Part shown: one piece after another, positions 33,301 through 48,300 of the stretch | How positions within the stretch are numbered: position 1 is the stretch's first letter | How the letters are laid out: each line of letters starts with the position of its first letter | NCBI GenBank assembly: GCA_025024175.1 | Contig: QCXZ01000001.1 | Location: 41,410,942-41,474,941, forward strand | DNA length: 64,000 nt | Reading direction: 5' to 3' | From: Rhyzopertha dominica | Lineage: Eukaryota; Arthropoda; Insecta; Coleoptera; Bostrichidae | The notes under the pieces: generated by a model | What the model saw: only the letters and a program-made list of their open reading frames with translations | The model's database searches: none | What the model was told of the DNA's origin: nothing | Position numbers and translations under genes: made by a program

Positions 33301-36300
33301 CTTATATGAAGGAACATAACAATTTATGTCAGAAAACATTCTGGTATGTAGTTGTTACTATAAAAGCTTTTTTTAGTTTAATTTTAAATTATGCGTCACA
33401 AGTCTACCTCATTTTAAGTCTTGGACAGGTTTTACAGATCAGATGGTTTTTATCAAAATCGCTGCCAAATATGTTAAATAGCAACTAGGATCGGACATCT
33501 TATTTAAAGGCCACTTTCAGGCCCTACAATGTTAAATAAATTGATGGATGTTTCAATATTTAAACATTCTTGCATGTTGAAGTCCTTCACATTTTTCTCT
33601 CAAAAGAAGGTGGTGCCACTCAAAAATTTAATTAGCAAGGGAGGTCACGTTACATTTAGTAATTAAGGCCAAGATGCACGAAAGTGGTTCAAATTTGAAC
33701 TGAGTTTAACCCGCGGTCGTTTCTATAGCAACATCAATCAGAACATTAGATTCATAGCACTGCTAGACAACGACCTAAAGATAAACTTGGTTCAAACCAT
33801 GTTGGTGCAACCGGCGCCTTAAGCCGGATAATTGATTATCAAATTACGAGTGAAGTGTTTACTGTATAAACCCTCATAACTTTACGATGAGTTGTTCTAT
33901 TTCAATTTAATAGATGTCTATTATGTAGATAATGTAAATGGCTTTATCAAAAAACAGATAATAATACAAAATTCATATCTCCAATAAAATTTAAGGATAC
34001 CTCAATTATTACAAATTATAGTTTACTTATAAACTATGTACTTACTTCGGGCTTGTTAGATTCAGCAGATTCTTCGCCCTGCAATGAAAAAACCAAATAA
34101 GTACACATTAACTAACTACTAGCAATATCATAAGTATATTAACGTACATACAATATAAATGGTGCGAAAGTTTTTATGAAAACTACCTTCAACAAAGAAA
34201 ATAAATAAATCACAGCAGTGGAACGCCACTAATTCGGCATTTAATAGTAGAAAATAGTTGATTTCTATTGGAATGATAACATTGTACTCTTTGGAATAGC
34301 GAAAACCCTTACAACACACAGAATGTTGACCGTGCATCAAATATGGTGCACTCATCTCAACATGAAATTAAATCAATTTAAAATAAGGGCAATATCAACC
34401 TGACAGGGACATGACAGTTTTCCATTCACATCCTTGAATCTGGAAGTCAACTTAATTGTTACATTAAATAGACTGTGAGCTAATATTAGGCATTCCAAAC
34501 CACGTGTCCCTGGCTGTGGACAAACACTTCTTGATAATGTCATATTAGAGATGAGCGTTTTTGTTCATTTTGGTGAATAGTTCATACTGAATTAGTTTTA
34601 TCATTCAAAATGAACTTTTCATTTCGTAGTCTTGCAGTTGATATAATATATACATGTTACATTACATATTAGTATATATTATATTACCGTTTAGTTCTAC
34701 GATAGCTACACATGTCATTGTGAATATTTAAGATATGAAATGAAGTAGGTACTTTAACTGTCAATGAAACTGGCGTTATGAAATATATTTAGATTTGTAG
34801 TAAATAACATGATAATTAATAACTTCACTAATACATAATAATAATACATAATAACTGCAATCAAAATAATTGTTGTTAAAGACAAATAAATAACTACTGA
34901 GCAAGCGAGCGAGACTTTTATGTTTGTCGGTTATCAATGGCACACCATTGTAAATTGCAATGAGATTTACCTATTTTATAAAAAATATAAGTAATATGTC
35001 CCCTAATGTTTATCAAGTTTAACATTGTTTTTGTATATTATGTAATTGTACTACTTACTTTAACTTCTCCTGGTACCTATTACTGAAATGCTTAGCTTAA
35101 GGCCATTTCAAAAGTACCAGCAATATTTACGTATTGATATAATAATTATATATCTGGTATATTACTGTTTTATTCCAACATTTTAGTTTGCAACAAAAAC
35201 AAATTGTACATTAGACATTGCGAATACATAATTCAGCCGGCCGCACATCGTGGTTCGTGTGTTCATTCACAGAAAGATACATATTCCGTCGTTCTTCCTT
35301 CCCAAAGGTTGCTCGCAGTTGCTCAATCGTTCAATCTGAACTGGGTATCTGTTTCAGTTCAGTATCATACAAGTCTCTTGCAGCGTTCAAAATGAACTAG
35401 TTTATTTTATTCTGACGAACTAGATCATTCAATGTAGCGCAAGTGAATTGTACACATCGTTCGTTCGTTCACGAACTGCATTCCTCTACTCTCTTAATTG
35501 CAGCAATCCATACGTGATCTCTGTGACTGACTTCCATAGCCAAGCATAAGAAGCGTAACAAGCATTTTCTTTCAAATAACACTAATAATATCTTAAAAAA
35601 TGGACAAAAAGAACTCACAACTTCACAAAAACACAATGCGTTGCACTTTTCAATCATAAGGCTGTTTGCTATAATGACATTAAAACATGGTTGCCCACAA
35701 CGGCCATGTTGGATTTCGTTTTGAAAGTTCTTTGGAATGCCTAATTGATTTTAACATCTCAAACAATTTGTTTTTAATTTTAGTGATTATACCTACTTAT
35801 TGCTTCATTCAAGGCGTTAAAAGTGATTCAACTATTATGTCATATCTTAGGTAAGTTTGAGAAGACTGTTTTATGATATGCAGCATAAATAAAAACAGTC
35901 ATTAGTTTTAAATCTCTTATATCAAACCATTGGTGACTAAATATAATACCCGACAATCTTATTACTAATCATCTGCCAGACAGAAGTTTAACCATATTTA
36001 ATAAGTCCGCAATTTTATCATGACGAGCCCTCAGATGCAGATGTTTTATTTATTTTGATACTGAATGTATACAGTACATTTCTTTCAAAGGTTCCGAAAA
36101 ACAAAGAGAAATAACATGATGGCCACAGACTTTTGATTTAGGCCTGAAATTTTTCAAATGCAACATAGCTACCCTTTGCAACAAATTTTTCAATGCCTGA
36201 TTTCAAAGAATGAGGGAATCGCTATAAGTATGATAAAATAATAAAAAGTACCCCCACTGGAATCTGCTTCCAATTAACATTTGTTCTTCCTAATTAATAG

Positions 36301-39300
36301 TATATTTCGCACACCTAATTTCAACGTCCAATTCCACCCTGTTTTCAATTTTTTGCCATTAACCCATAACTTTTAATTATTTTTATTTTGATATTTATCA
36401 GAGGTAAAAATTTGAAAAAAATTGGACTGGTGAAGCTTGATAAGGTTTAGTTTATTCTCAGAAAAAAACAGCCCTTTATCATTACCACCCAGCCATGTAA
36501 TTCAGCCTCTCTTCAGAGTGGTTTTTTTAATACTAAAATAATCACTTAAGACATTTTTTTTGTCGCTGCAAAAATGGTACTGTGGAGTCATAGATTATTT
36601 TATCAACTAAAATGGTCTATATATAAAGTAATGGTAACGCTGCTGTAACTTGAAGGATGTGCGTCAGATGACACTACTGTCGTCTGTACTTAAAAGCAGA
36701 TCTTTGGTTGAACTAGTACTTAGTACAGTGAGCGGTGGTGATTNNGTTGCATTGTGTATCGTCTTGAAGTATAGAAGCTCATTTGAAGCACCCTAAAAAC
36801 ATGTTTACGAAAGAAGACCAACGCTGCTNGATAAAAGTTGAAGCTGCACAAACCTGTTTCATATTTCCAAGGACTGGTAACAGGACAGTACTGCTACCTG
36901 ACGCACATCCTTCAAGTTACCGTAATGTAGCCATTACTTTGTATCCAACCCATTTAATTTTTAGATTTATATATTTTTTTTATTAGACTTAAAATAGCAA
37001 TAAAAACTACCAAATCAAGTTCCCTATGCTGTAAAATTAATATCCATTATACAGGGTGTCCCTCAATATTTTAGCATATTTGAATTTTTTGTCAGTCAGT
37101 GTCACTGACAAACCTAAAATAACTGATTTTAATACTCCATATTTAAACCAAAAAGAGCGGAAAATATATGAAATTCCGTAAAAATAATATATTATGATGC
37201 AAATAATACAGGTTTGTGTGATATAAGGAAAAAATAAAGCTTGTAAAAGGAGATAATCCACCGAAACGTTGCGATAATAAAGATAATAATATCACATATA
37301 TTGGAGTAATACCAGGACGAAGAAAAAAATAATACATATACAAAAAATCCAACAAAATAAAAAGGCAATAATATTTATATTACCACCAAAGATACTTCAA
37401 CCTAATATAAACACAAATAATCTGAGTTTTCATTTAATGATTGAAATTAATATATAGTTCCAATTGCGTATTATCACTTTTTTTGAAAATTACGTAAAAT
37501 GAATCTTGAAGTGCATATATATCGTACGCCATGTTAAAAAAAAACAAGAAAATAATTGTAGGTGGAGAATTTCAGGTCTGAAATTCGAATCTTAGGAGTC
37601 ACTGCCAAAACGCTTCTATCCAAGGTTATTCAACTTGTGACGTCAAGTGTCATGTAAACATTACCGAGGAGCGTGCTGTTTAATGGTGTAGTATCATTCT
37701 TGTATTGGAAAAGCTTTTGTGTGATGTTTATTGAAAGGACGGTGTAAGAGGTCGCACCAAAAAGTGATTTGTGTAGTTTTACAAGCATCTATTATGTATG
37801 GAAAACAAAACAAGTGTTGTTTTGTACATGGTTATAAAAGTACTTCAGTCAGTACAGCTAACAAAATTTTTGTAACGGTTCATCGAGATTATCAACGCAT
37901 GAAAAAGTTGTTTAAGGCCCCTAGACGTGATATTCCGAAATCGCAAAGTTTGTTTTTCTATTGTGAAGATCATCTTAATTCTTACTATAAGTTTTATTAT
38001 TCTTTTTGGGGTTATAAGTGTTTTGTTATAGCTTGAAGAGGATATGAAAAATTATATGCGTTTTAAATTGATAGAGGGAAATGTTATAATAAAGAACGAC
38101 GTTGTTCCCCATATCGAGTGTTAGCCAGACCGGAAATGAGCCGCAAGAGCCCTGAAAATAAAAGCAATTTATATTTATTCTGACCTCTAAAATAAATGTC
38201 AAGTTTAGGAAACATTTTTTATTCTTACATTTTTATGTTTACAAATAGTATGTTTCCAACAACCCACTGTGATCAAATTATCAATGCTACGTTAATTTGA
38301 TAAAAAGTTCACTTATGCTGTTGCTTGTTGCTTTTACGTTCCTCATCTGCGCCGCGTTGAACCCCTCGTCGCTGTACACAAATTCCATAACAATGAACAT
38401 ACCTTCAGAAGTCATAACTTATAAGTATTTCACTTTTTCTTGGCGTATTTTAATTCGCTTGTCACAAAATGAACGCAAACAACAAACTGATAAATTGACG
38501 GGCTGAGGCTGACGCGTGGGGCGCTGACCCCAGATGTAAACAAGCGGCCATTTACGAGACACCTGACGTCACAGCCAATATGTTCGAGTTTTGGCGGTCC
38601 CTTTAAATATTCACATCTTTAATATTAATAATACACCTTACGATCCATTTTTTCGCATTTATAAGCTGCCACAGCTGTTTTGTGGATTAGATGCTACCTA
38701 TTAATATGCAATTTAATAAAATATAAATACATGGCAAATATCCAATTGGGTATATCAGCGTTTTATTTTTTTTATTATACATTCCGAACAATCCAATTGA
38801 AATAAGATTGACCTGATTTTTTATTTCTTTCAATGTTGCACATAACTTGAGATATTAATAAAAAATTAAAAAATTCAGTTGTGACGTCACAAGTGAACAA
38901 TCTGGTTGTACTATGTTAAAAAGAAAGGGATCAAAAACAATTGGAGTAAGTAGCAACATCGTGTACAGCTGACCACTGACAGTACAGTGACAGCTGAGCT
39001 GAATCATTTGTAAACGCATTTTTATGTCTTGTGTTTGTTTTCTTTTATTAATCGTTAGTTGTTCTTGCGTTAATTAAGCATCATCAAACACAAACAGAAC
39101 AAATCCAACACTGGCACAAGATGATAACGTTTAAAAAACCACATGTGTTTACAATCAGCTTGCCTGACGCCCAACATCCGACCCTGATTTGACAACCACA
39201 AAAGAGTGCAAAGTAACCCTGTTGCAAAGTTGCGTATTTCCTTTTTCAGTTAAGTCGTCACATCCTTTGGAGGGTGTTTTAAAATAGTTCAACTTTGACT

Positions 39301-42300
39301 TAAATATTCACGTACTTAAATACATTTTTTTATACTAACCAACATAGGAATTTATTTGCATGTTACAATTAGTAACGAAACTATATTGAATTCTGTAATT
39401 TTTACTTCACTGAAATACCCAATTAAAAAAAAAATCAAGTCATCCTTGATCAAAAAATGTGGAATTCAATTCGTATTAGGAAACCTCTTTAGTGAATCTA
39501 AAAGATTTGATTGGTGTTTTTCCAATGCACTGAAAATGACAAAATTGTCAAAAAAAACCGCAAATATTACTGAAATGGTACAAAAGGTACATGTATTGGT
39601 TATAAAATGGCCTTATTTATGACAAGAAATTCTAAAATTTAAAAATATACAGGGTATTCAGTTTAAAAATGCAAAGTTTAATAAAGCTCAGAAAAAAATG
39701 AAAACCCTGTATAATGCAAAATAATTTTATAACATAAAAAGCTCTATTTGGTATAACTTACACTTAAAACATTTTTCAAAATTGTTAATATTAAATGAAC
39801 TACAGCCCGTCCTTTCCAGTGAGGTGTCATATATAACAGGAGTGTGAAAACCCTCCGCCATAGTGTTTTTACCTGGACGCTATATTGGAAATAGCGATTC
39901 TAAAAATGACTGAAAGCTATGCAACCGTATATGCAGTAGTGTATCTATATTGCGTACATAAATTTTAGTTAAAATACAACTTTTACATGTTTGTTTGTTG
40001 TATCGTTTATTAGTGTTTTGTGATTCATAATTTATTCAGCATTCAGTACTACAACAATGAGTGTAAGAAATACTATTATGTGAAAAATTGTAAAACTGTC
40101 ACCCCTAACAGAAGTTTTCATTAGTAAGAAATAGGCTAACTTAGTCTATGTGTAACATAACTAATTTTGATTTTATTTAATACCACCAAAATCACAGCCA
40201 GAAGTGCTCCGACAGTGGCTTAAAATCTAGGTGAAAATGAAGCTTCCATTTTATCCAGGAATAGATATCAGATCTGTTCGGCTCATTTTGAAGAAAAATG
40301 TTTTGATCAAACTTAGCAAACTATCCGATTAAAGCCAAACCCATGGCTCAAATTATTTTTTATAAAGAGGTGATGTGTTCAAGGAATTATTACCATTGAT
40401 TGACATCAAGCAATGTTATTACTAAGAGGAAGACAATTTTTTTTCAGAAGAACAAATCTTATTAATTTTTTACTTGTTTTAGTTTTATTGGCACTTATTG
40501 CTGAGCTACTGAAGAAAGTCATTTGGCAGTTGAAATGCTGGCATGTCTTTACCAAAAATAAATTGAAAGAATTGTTTGTAAATTGTAATTATGACTTTAA
40601 AGTAGGTACATTGGGTATACTAGGTAATTCTTAAAGTAAAACTCCTAGGACAACTTTCTTTATAATGAGGAATCTTATGATATGACTCCTTACCAAAAAA
40701 AACAATATACACCATATTCTGTTTCTTCAGACCCAGAAGTAGGTATGTGGTGTGATTTTTTCTGAAAAAAATTCAAAACCGTTAGGAAATGAATAAATTA
40801 AAAATGCAAACACCGGAACATTTGAAAACTAATACAGTCTATAGTATACCTTGTAAAAACTTCAGTTCAGTTTATATAGGTAAACAAGGATATATTTCAA
40901 AACTCGTCTGAACGAACATATTAGAAGTGTTGGACCTGCTTCTTTGGCTACCTCTAATAACAAGACTATGTTACCAGAACATTCTGAAAGATTCTTACTT
41001 ACTTTTAATTTCGATCAAGAAAAAATATTAGATAAAGAAGAAAAATTACATAAGAGACCCTTCAAGGGAAAGATCAATATTGAAAAATTTACAAACAGCA
41101 TTAACAAGAAACAAGATATATAAAATTTAAACACTGTGTGCATGCATCTCTGTACTGGTTTTGTTCCATATATAACTAAGTTCTAAATATACTGTATTTT
41201 AAGATGGTGTTCCTTTTTTGGTGATACTTGCTGTTGTATTTTAATAATTTATGATTTAATATGTTTTTATTTGTACATGTGTTTTAATATTGTTGTTTCA
41301 TCTATACACATGATACTGTTGTTGTTTTCTAAAATATGTTATTACTTGTCACTATTATCTTCTTTTAGTGCCCTGAAGAACACCACATATTGATCGAAAC
41401 GTCAGCTATTAATAAATAATTTAAACACAACTGGCGTTTTTTATATAAAAATTCAAATCTAATCAAGCTTACTACACAATAGATATTCTTTGTGGAATAG
41501 CATATTTATTTTTCCCTTCAAAAGGGCCATCCATGTAAACAGCTGAAATTTTGTACAGTTTACAGGTCACTACAGAGAAGTATGCATATAGACTTTTTCT
41601 TTAATAAAACGTATGGTGGACTGATAACATGTGCATATATATATTGATATATTAGTAAGCAGGTACAGAATGAACCATTAACTTGTGCTGAATATAAATA
41701 ATAGGGATTTTAACTGCATTCAGATAAAAACATAATTTAAATGTAAAGTGGTAGTTTCTATGATGTAAATACTGAAAATCAGAATATGTTTGTTTATTTT
41801 TACGTAATTTTATTAATATTTTACAAGTAAAATGTAATTAAATCACTCTCAAGTCACGTGACAACGAACACCAATAAGAGTGTATGACGTCACTTGTTCC
41901 TATACATTTGCTTGCTGCATCAGGACGCTACATCCCTTGAGACCAATTACTCAACACGAGCCATAGCAGTTCGTATAATTGTAAATTGTGGATCTGATTT
42001 TTTAATATGTAGGTACAGTAGCGTGCAAAAAAAACCGGACACCGAGTTAATTTCTTTTTGAACGTCGATAACTCGTGAATGAAGTTACCAATTCACTGGA
42101 TTAGGATTCCGGAGCAGAACTGATTCAGTGGGTGGATGGGAATCCAACGGCTCCACTTGCGGATCCAGATCCGTGGAACGTTAATAGGCTTCATTGTTTG
42201 GATAAAATAATTTTGTAATAATCAATAATTTCTTCGAGATTCGCTTTGAAAGCGTTTGAGAGGTGTTTTTATATCATGGGAAGCAGATTTTATTAAGGCA

Positions 42301-45300
42301 AATAGTTTTACAGTGGCCACCTTCTTCACAAGAAATAGTAACTTCTGTTCTGCTGAATTTAAAAATGCAAAGACCTCCATGCAAGTAATATACCAATATT
42401 TTTTGTTATTTCTGTAACCATACCGGATCCCTGCGGGCAAGCTAAAGCTACATTTTCCTGCCAATCGCCGAACGTGGAACATGAAGAAATAGCTTGTCAG
42501 GTGTTCTGTTTATAGTAGATACACACTGAGGCACCACACAAAACTTAGAATTCATATTATACAGCAATAAATGAGAAAAAACTTTAAATCGCACTATCAG
42601 TTTAACCGTGGTTGAGAACAGGTGACGCCATAGCCGTTACGATGACAAGGTATTCGCGTTTAAGAGCGAAATTTGAAACGGAATTAAAAGACATGATTTT
42701 TAAAGCTTTTAAATGGTTTCAATAAAATAACAGTTAATATTTTGAGCTATATAGGGTACTTATGCACAATTTAGAATACTGCCAAAAATAGTCAACATCC
42801 CTATTGTGAGCATTACATTTGTTGTTTGTTTATATTAAATTTAAGTGTTTACAGTATGAGGAACTCCACAAACGCATAAACACAAAAGTTTCGGGATTTA
42901 TTTCTTGCAATGCCTATTTGTAGGTAACCCGTCATTTCACCCTGTTTATATAGTATAATTTTACTATTTCTAATATGGCACCCATGCGAAAACACGACCT
43001 ATTACCCCTTCTACCACCTTTTCTCACTCTAGGTATATGTTTACACCTCACAGATCCTGTCTTAGATGAGTCTCAAGTAACGCACCTTGCATATATCTCC
43101 TGATAAGCGCTGGTGTGTAACATATTTGATCCATAAGAAGTGTTTTGAAGATAATCTTGCTGTTTTTAAGTCTATTCATACCGATTATTACTAAAAAACG
43201 TTCAAATGTTTAAATATAGTTTAAACCAACCTTTCTTAGTGAAAGATCTTGATGTTTAAAAAAATTACATGCCTTACTCATGCCAAATTTATATTTTTTT
43301 GACACACCCCATATATGGCTCACAAATGTTGATGTCTGATAGTGGCATTTTACATTTGGGCTATACAGAACTTTTTATGAACATTAACTTCTTGAAAAAT
43401 GAAAACTAAAAAGTTTTCCATATGTTCCCCACTTTTGTAGACACTAAATATTCGACCCACCATGTTTGCTCAAAAAATTACTCTTAATAATTAATTTATT
43501 TAATTTTACAAATGTGGAAGTAAGTAACATTTTGTTTAATAATTTGAGTAAATCTGATTATGTTCAACTCTTAATATGTAATGTTTACAAAAGACTAAGG
43601 TATAATACGGAATATAATAAGAATTTTACCTAGAACTCAAAAATTAAATAAAGAATGTGATTCCTATTTTTAAAAATTAAGTGCCATGTAATAATTATTT
43701 TATGTGGAAGAATGCACAACAAGAAAGAAGAACTGACGGGTCCGATGGCTTTTCCAGAAAATAAATTCCTGAATTTTTACCCATTTTATTAAAACCTCTT
43801 TGAACTCAGTGTATGTACCTCGTTAATAAATATTTTCAGAATTTGTTAGATTTCCTATCTGTATTTTTCCCAGTATAGAAACTTAGTTTTTGAATGACCC
43901 TCTTGTAGTAAAAAATAAGATTTTCCATTAAAAAAAAGTCCTCTATCTTTCAAAACGATTTGTGTAAGATAGTTTCTCCTACTTTTGAACATTATAGAAG
44001 TAACACATTGATTTGGGCCACTGCTATTAGCAGTTCACAGTTTTTTTAATGAATTTCTAAACATAACTATCTTAAATTTATCTTCTTCAAGATTACCTAT
44101 TACTTCCACATGGGAAGTATTGTATCGCGAAAAAAATTTTTAAAAATTTTTATTTGCTCATTCACTTTAAAATGGTCCAAAACGCAAAAAAAAACAAAAT
44201 TTGAGCAAAAAAAATTTCTTGTCTGTGTGTCTGTGGTATTGTTTGTGGACACGATAACTTTCGAAAGACTTAATATATGAACTTGAAATTTGGCAAACGT
44301 ATAAATCTCAACTACCCAAAGCGACCTATTGTTTGTGGGGTAAGTAGGGTATGGGGAAGGGGGCAAAATTGGGGAGGTAACTACTCTTTTAGCAAATTTT
44401 TATTTTTTTATATTTTTTTCGTTTTAGTATGTGATTAGTAGTATAATTGCGAGTATTATTAGCTCTTATAAATTTTCTGTACAGCAAACTGTTTAGAAGA
44501 TATTAGCAAAAAAGCGTCACTTAAAGAAAACAGTTTTTTCTAAATATCTCCGAATATATTTAATATATTCAAAAAATGAAAATGCCATCAGATAGGAAAT
44601 AAAATTTCTCACAAAAAACCTATTTTGGACCATGCTCGTAGAAAATCAAATTTCTGATCAGAAAGCGCGCTCTTGTAATTTTTTTGTTAAGTTAATAATT
44701 TTCGAGTTATTTGGAAAAAAAACGATTTTAAAAATGTATATATTTTTGCTAATATTACGAGGACTGCTTGTCTTAGAAAAAAATGTGTAGAAAGAAAAAA
44801 TGCTCAAAACCTGAATACTAATCGTATAGTATAAGAAATAAAAACGTAAATCTCATTTTGACAATTGGGTATTTGCCATGTATTTATATTTTATTAAATT
44901 GCATATTAATAGGTAGCATCTAATCCACAAAACAGCTGTGACACCATACAAATTCAAAAAAATGGATCGTAAGGTGTATTTTTAATATTAAAAATGTGAA
45001 TATTTAAAGGGACCGCCAAAACGCGAACATATTGGCCGTGACGTCAGGTGTCTTGTAAATGACCGCTTGTTTACATCTGGGGTCAGCGCGTCACACGTCA
45101 GCCTCAGCCCGTCAATTTATAAGTTTGTTGTTTGCGTTCATTTTGTGACAAGCGAATTAAAATACACCAAGAAAAAGTGAAATACTTATGAGTTATGACT
45201 TTTGAAGGTATGTTCATTGTTATGGAATTTGTGTACAGCGGCGAGTGATTCAACACGGCGGAGATGAGGAACGTAAAAGCAACAGCATAAGTGAACTTTT

Positions 45301-48300
45301 TATCAAATTAACCTAGCATTGTTAATTTGTGTCACAGTGGGTTGTTGGAAATATACTATTTGTAAGCATAAAAACGTAAGAATAAAAATGTACCCTAAAC
45401 TTGACATTAACTTAGAGGTCAGAAAAAATATAAATTGCTATTTATTTTTGGGGCTCTTGTGGCTCGTTTCCGGTCTAGCTAACAGTCAAATATATGGGGA
45501 ACAACGTCGTTCTTTAATATAACATTTCCCTCTATCAACTTAAAACGCATATAATTTTTCATATCCTCTTCGAGCTATAATAAAATAGAAACTTACAGTA
45601 AGAATTAAGATGATCTTCACAACAGAAAAACAAACTTTGCGATTTCGGCATATCACGTCTAGGGGCCTTAAACAACTTTTTCATACGTTGATAATCTGGA
45701 GGAGAAGTTACAAAAATTTTGTTAGCTGTACTGACTGAAGTACTTTTATAACCATGTACAAAACAACACTTGTTTTGTTTTCCATACATAATAGATGTGC
45801 TTGTAAAACTACATAAATCACTTTTTGGTGCGACCTCTTACACCGTCCTTTCAATAAACACCAAACAAAAGCTTTTCCAATACAAAAATGCTACTGCACC
45901 ATTAAACAGCACGCTCCTCAGTAATGTTTACATGACACTTAACGTCACGAGTTGAATAACCTTGGATAGAAGCGTTTTGGCGGTGACTCCTAAGATTCGA
46001 ATTTCAGACCTGAAATTCTCTACCTATAAATATTTTTTTGTTTTTTTTTAACATGGCATACGATATATATGCACTTCAAGATTCATTTTACGTAATTTTC
46101 AAAAAAAGTGATAATACCCAATTGGATGTGGAAGTATTGATTCAATTTGCAGCGGTTTTTAAATAAAAAAATTAAGGTCAATACACTAACCTTGATGTTA
46201 TTGGCAGGTTCAGATTGAGAGTTACTACCACGGGAACGAATCGGGCCGCGTCTGCGGTAACGACGCGGCTGTCCACGTGGTCCTCCTTCCTCACCACCAC
46301 TCTGGTCAGCTTGGCCCTGGCCGTCCTCGGAGCGTGGACGTCTGCCGCCACCCCTGCCGCCTCGGAAGTTCCTGCGGAAGAACCTTCTGGGGCCGCCACG
46401 ACCACGTGGCACTTCACCGTCTCCTTGTTCATTGTCGGGACCTCCACGGTACGGTCCTCTGTAGTAGCCGCCATAACCTCCACGCCCGCGTCTTGGTCTA
46501 TAAGGGCGCACAGGCGCACCCTCTCCACCGTCTCCTCCTGAGCCGCCACCCTCTTTGTTGTCGCCATCACCCTGGAAGGGTAGTTCCTGATACTTAGTGC
46601 ATTTTACAGTTCTCGTAACATAAAATCATAAATCAATATGAACATGAGCCACTAGCACTAAAAAAGTTTGTGCGTTTATGTATATGACGACAAACGTTTG
46701 CCAGAAGTTCATAAATCATAAAGTAAAAATAATAAGCTTTCAAATAAAACTAACTTATTTATATCTAGATTTCGTACTTTGTCAATATACAGGGTGGCTC
46801 TAAATTCCATGTCATAATTTCTAGTGCATGTTCCTGATGTGAAATTATGACGAAAAATCTATATAAACCTGTGTCCAAAAATGCTTCATTTTTTATATAA
46901 ACAGTGTTGAAGTTAAAAAATTTTTGTTTTTTTTTATTTTTTAGAGAATGGTGTTTGAAACGTGACAAATTTTGGCAATTTTTATAACAGATTACGACTA
47001 ATAATCTGACATGAAGCCTTTTTCCATATCTGTAACAGAGGCGGCGTAGGGGGAGGGATGTTGAAAAACTAGTCACTATTTTGAGACAGAGCAACAAATA
47101 ACGTACAAAAAAGGAGCTCTTCTTGCATTTCGCTAGAACGAACCGTTTTCGAAAAAATCTGAATTCCTACAGGTTGGGCAAATCCAAATCCAAAAATTAA
47201 CTTTTTTTTATTTTCCAAAGAAATTAACGTTTATATGGCAACAACGTTTTGGAATTATATTGAACTATTTCATGACAAATGATCAGACATAAGGATTACC
47301 TCCATGTCTAAACAGTGGCAGTAATTGGGGGGGGCAAGAAGTTTCTTTGATAAAAAGATTGTTTTCACATTTTTTAAACCGTTTCAATAATTGTAAGATC
47401 AGTAAAAAATATAAAACAAACAAAAATTTACTTCCCATACAGCTAAGACAAGCTATTATTGTAAAATTAATTTTATTTTTTTAAGATTTTTTTATGACTC
47501 TAAATGCGGATTGCATTTCTAGCTTTACGAAAAATAATTTGTTCAATTACATACATAAAATCAAATAACCTTTTATATTAAATAAATAATGTCTGTCAAA
47601 AGTTTATACCAAAAACAACCTACTTAAATTTTTCGTTGTAGCCTTATGGTGAACCAGAAGTTCATTTCTAAATTTTTTCGACATTTTAACCATTTACTTG
47701 TTTTGTTCTCTGTTGATTTTTTTATTTAATTTAATTTTGAATGTTCTTTTTGTTCTATTTAATATAAAGGGTTATTAGATTTATGTATGTACTTGAACAT
47801 ATTATTTTTCTTAAACCTAGAAATGCAACTTGCATTTGGAGTTATCAAAAATCTTAAAAAAATTAATTTCTTAATTTTAGAACAATAACTTGTCTTCACA
47901 GTATGTAGAAATAATCTTTTTATAAAAAACTTCTTACCCCCCCACCAAATACTGCCACTGTTTAGATATGAAGGTACCCCTTATGTCTGATCATTTGTCA
48001 TGATATAGTTTAATATAATTACAAGAAGTTGTTGTCGTATAAACGTTAATTTCTTTGGAAAATAAAAAAAAAATTATTTTTGGTTGATTTCCATTTTCTC
48101 GAAAACGGTTCACTCTAGCGAAATGCAATACGAGGTCCTTTTTTGTACATTATTTGTTGCTCTTTCTGAAAATAGTGACGAATTTTTCGACATTTCACAT
48201 ACAACTTCTTTTCAAAGAGGTACAGATATGCATTAATGCTTTATGCCAGATTATTAGCCGTGTACAATTATAACATTCTGCCAAAATTCGTAGTTTCAAA

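Noticed and set aside
42014..42045. Tc1-like terminal repeat TACAGTAGCGTGCAAAAAAA
   Set aside because: The matching opposite end and any transposase sequence were not found, so no element is called.
46178..46597. Long ORFs in other frames (46,178-46,570 minus; 46,215-46,541 and 46,277-46,597 plus)
   Set aside because: They overlap Y-box exon 4, whose GC-rich RG-coding sequence opens the other frames by composition. Only the RG-rich frame joins the flanking exons in phase.
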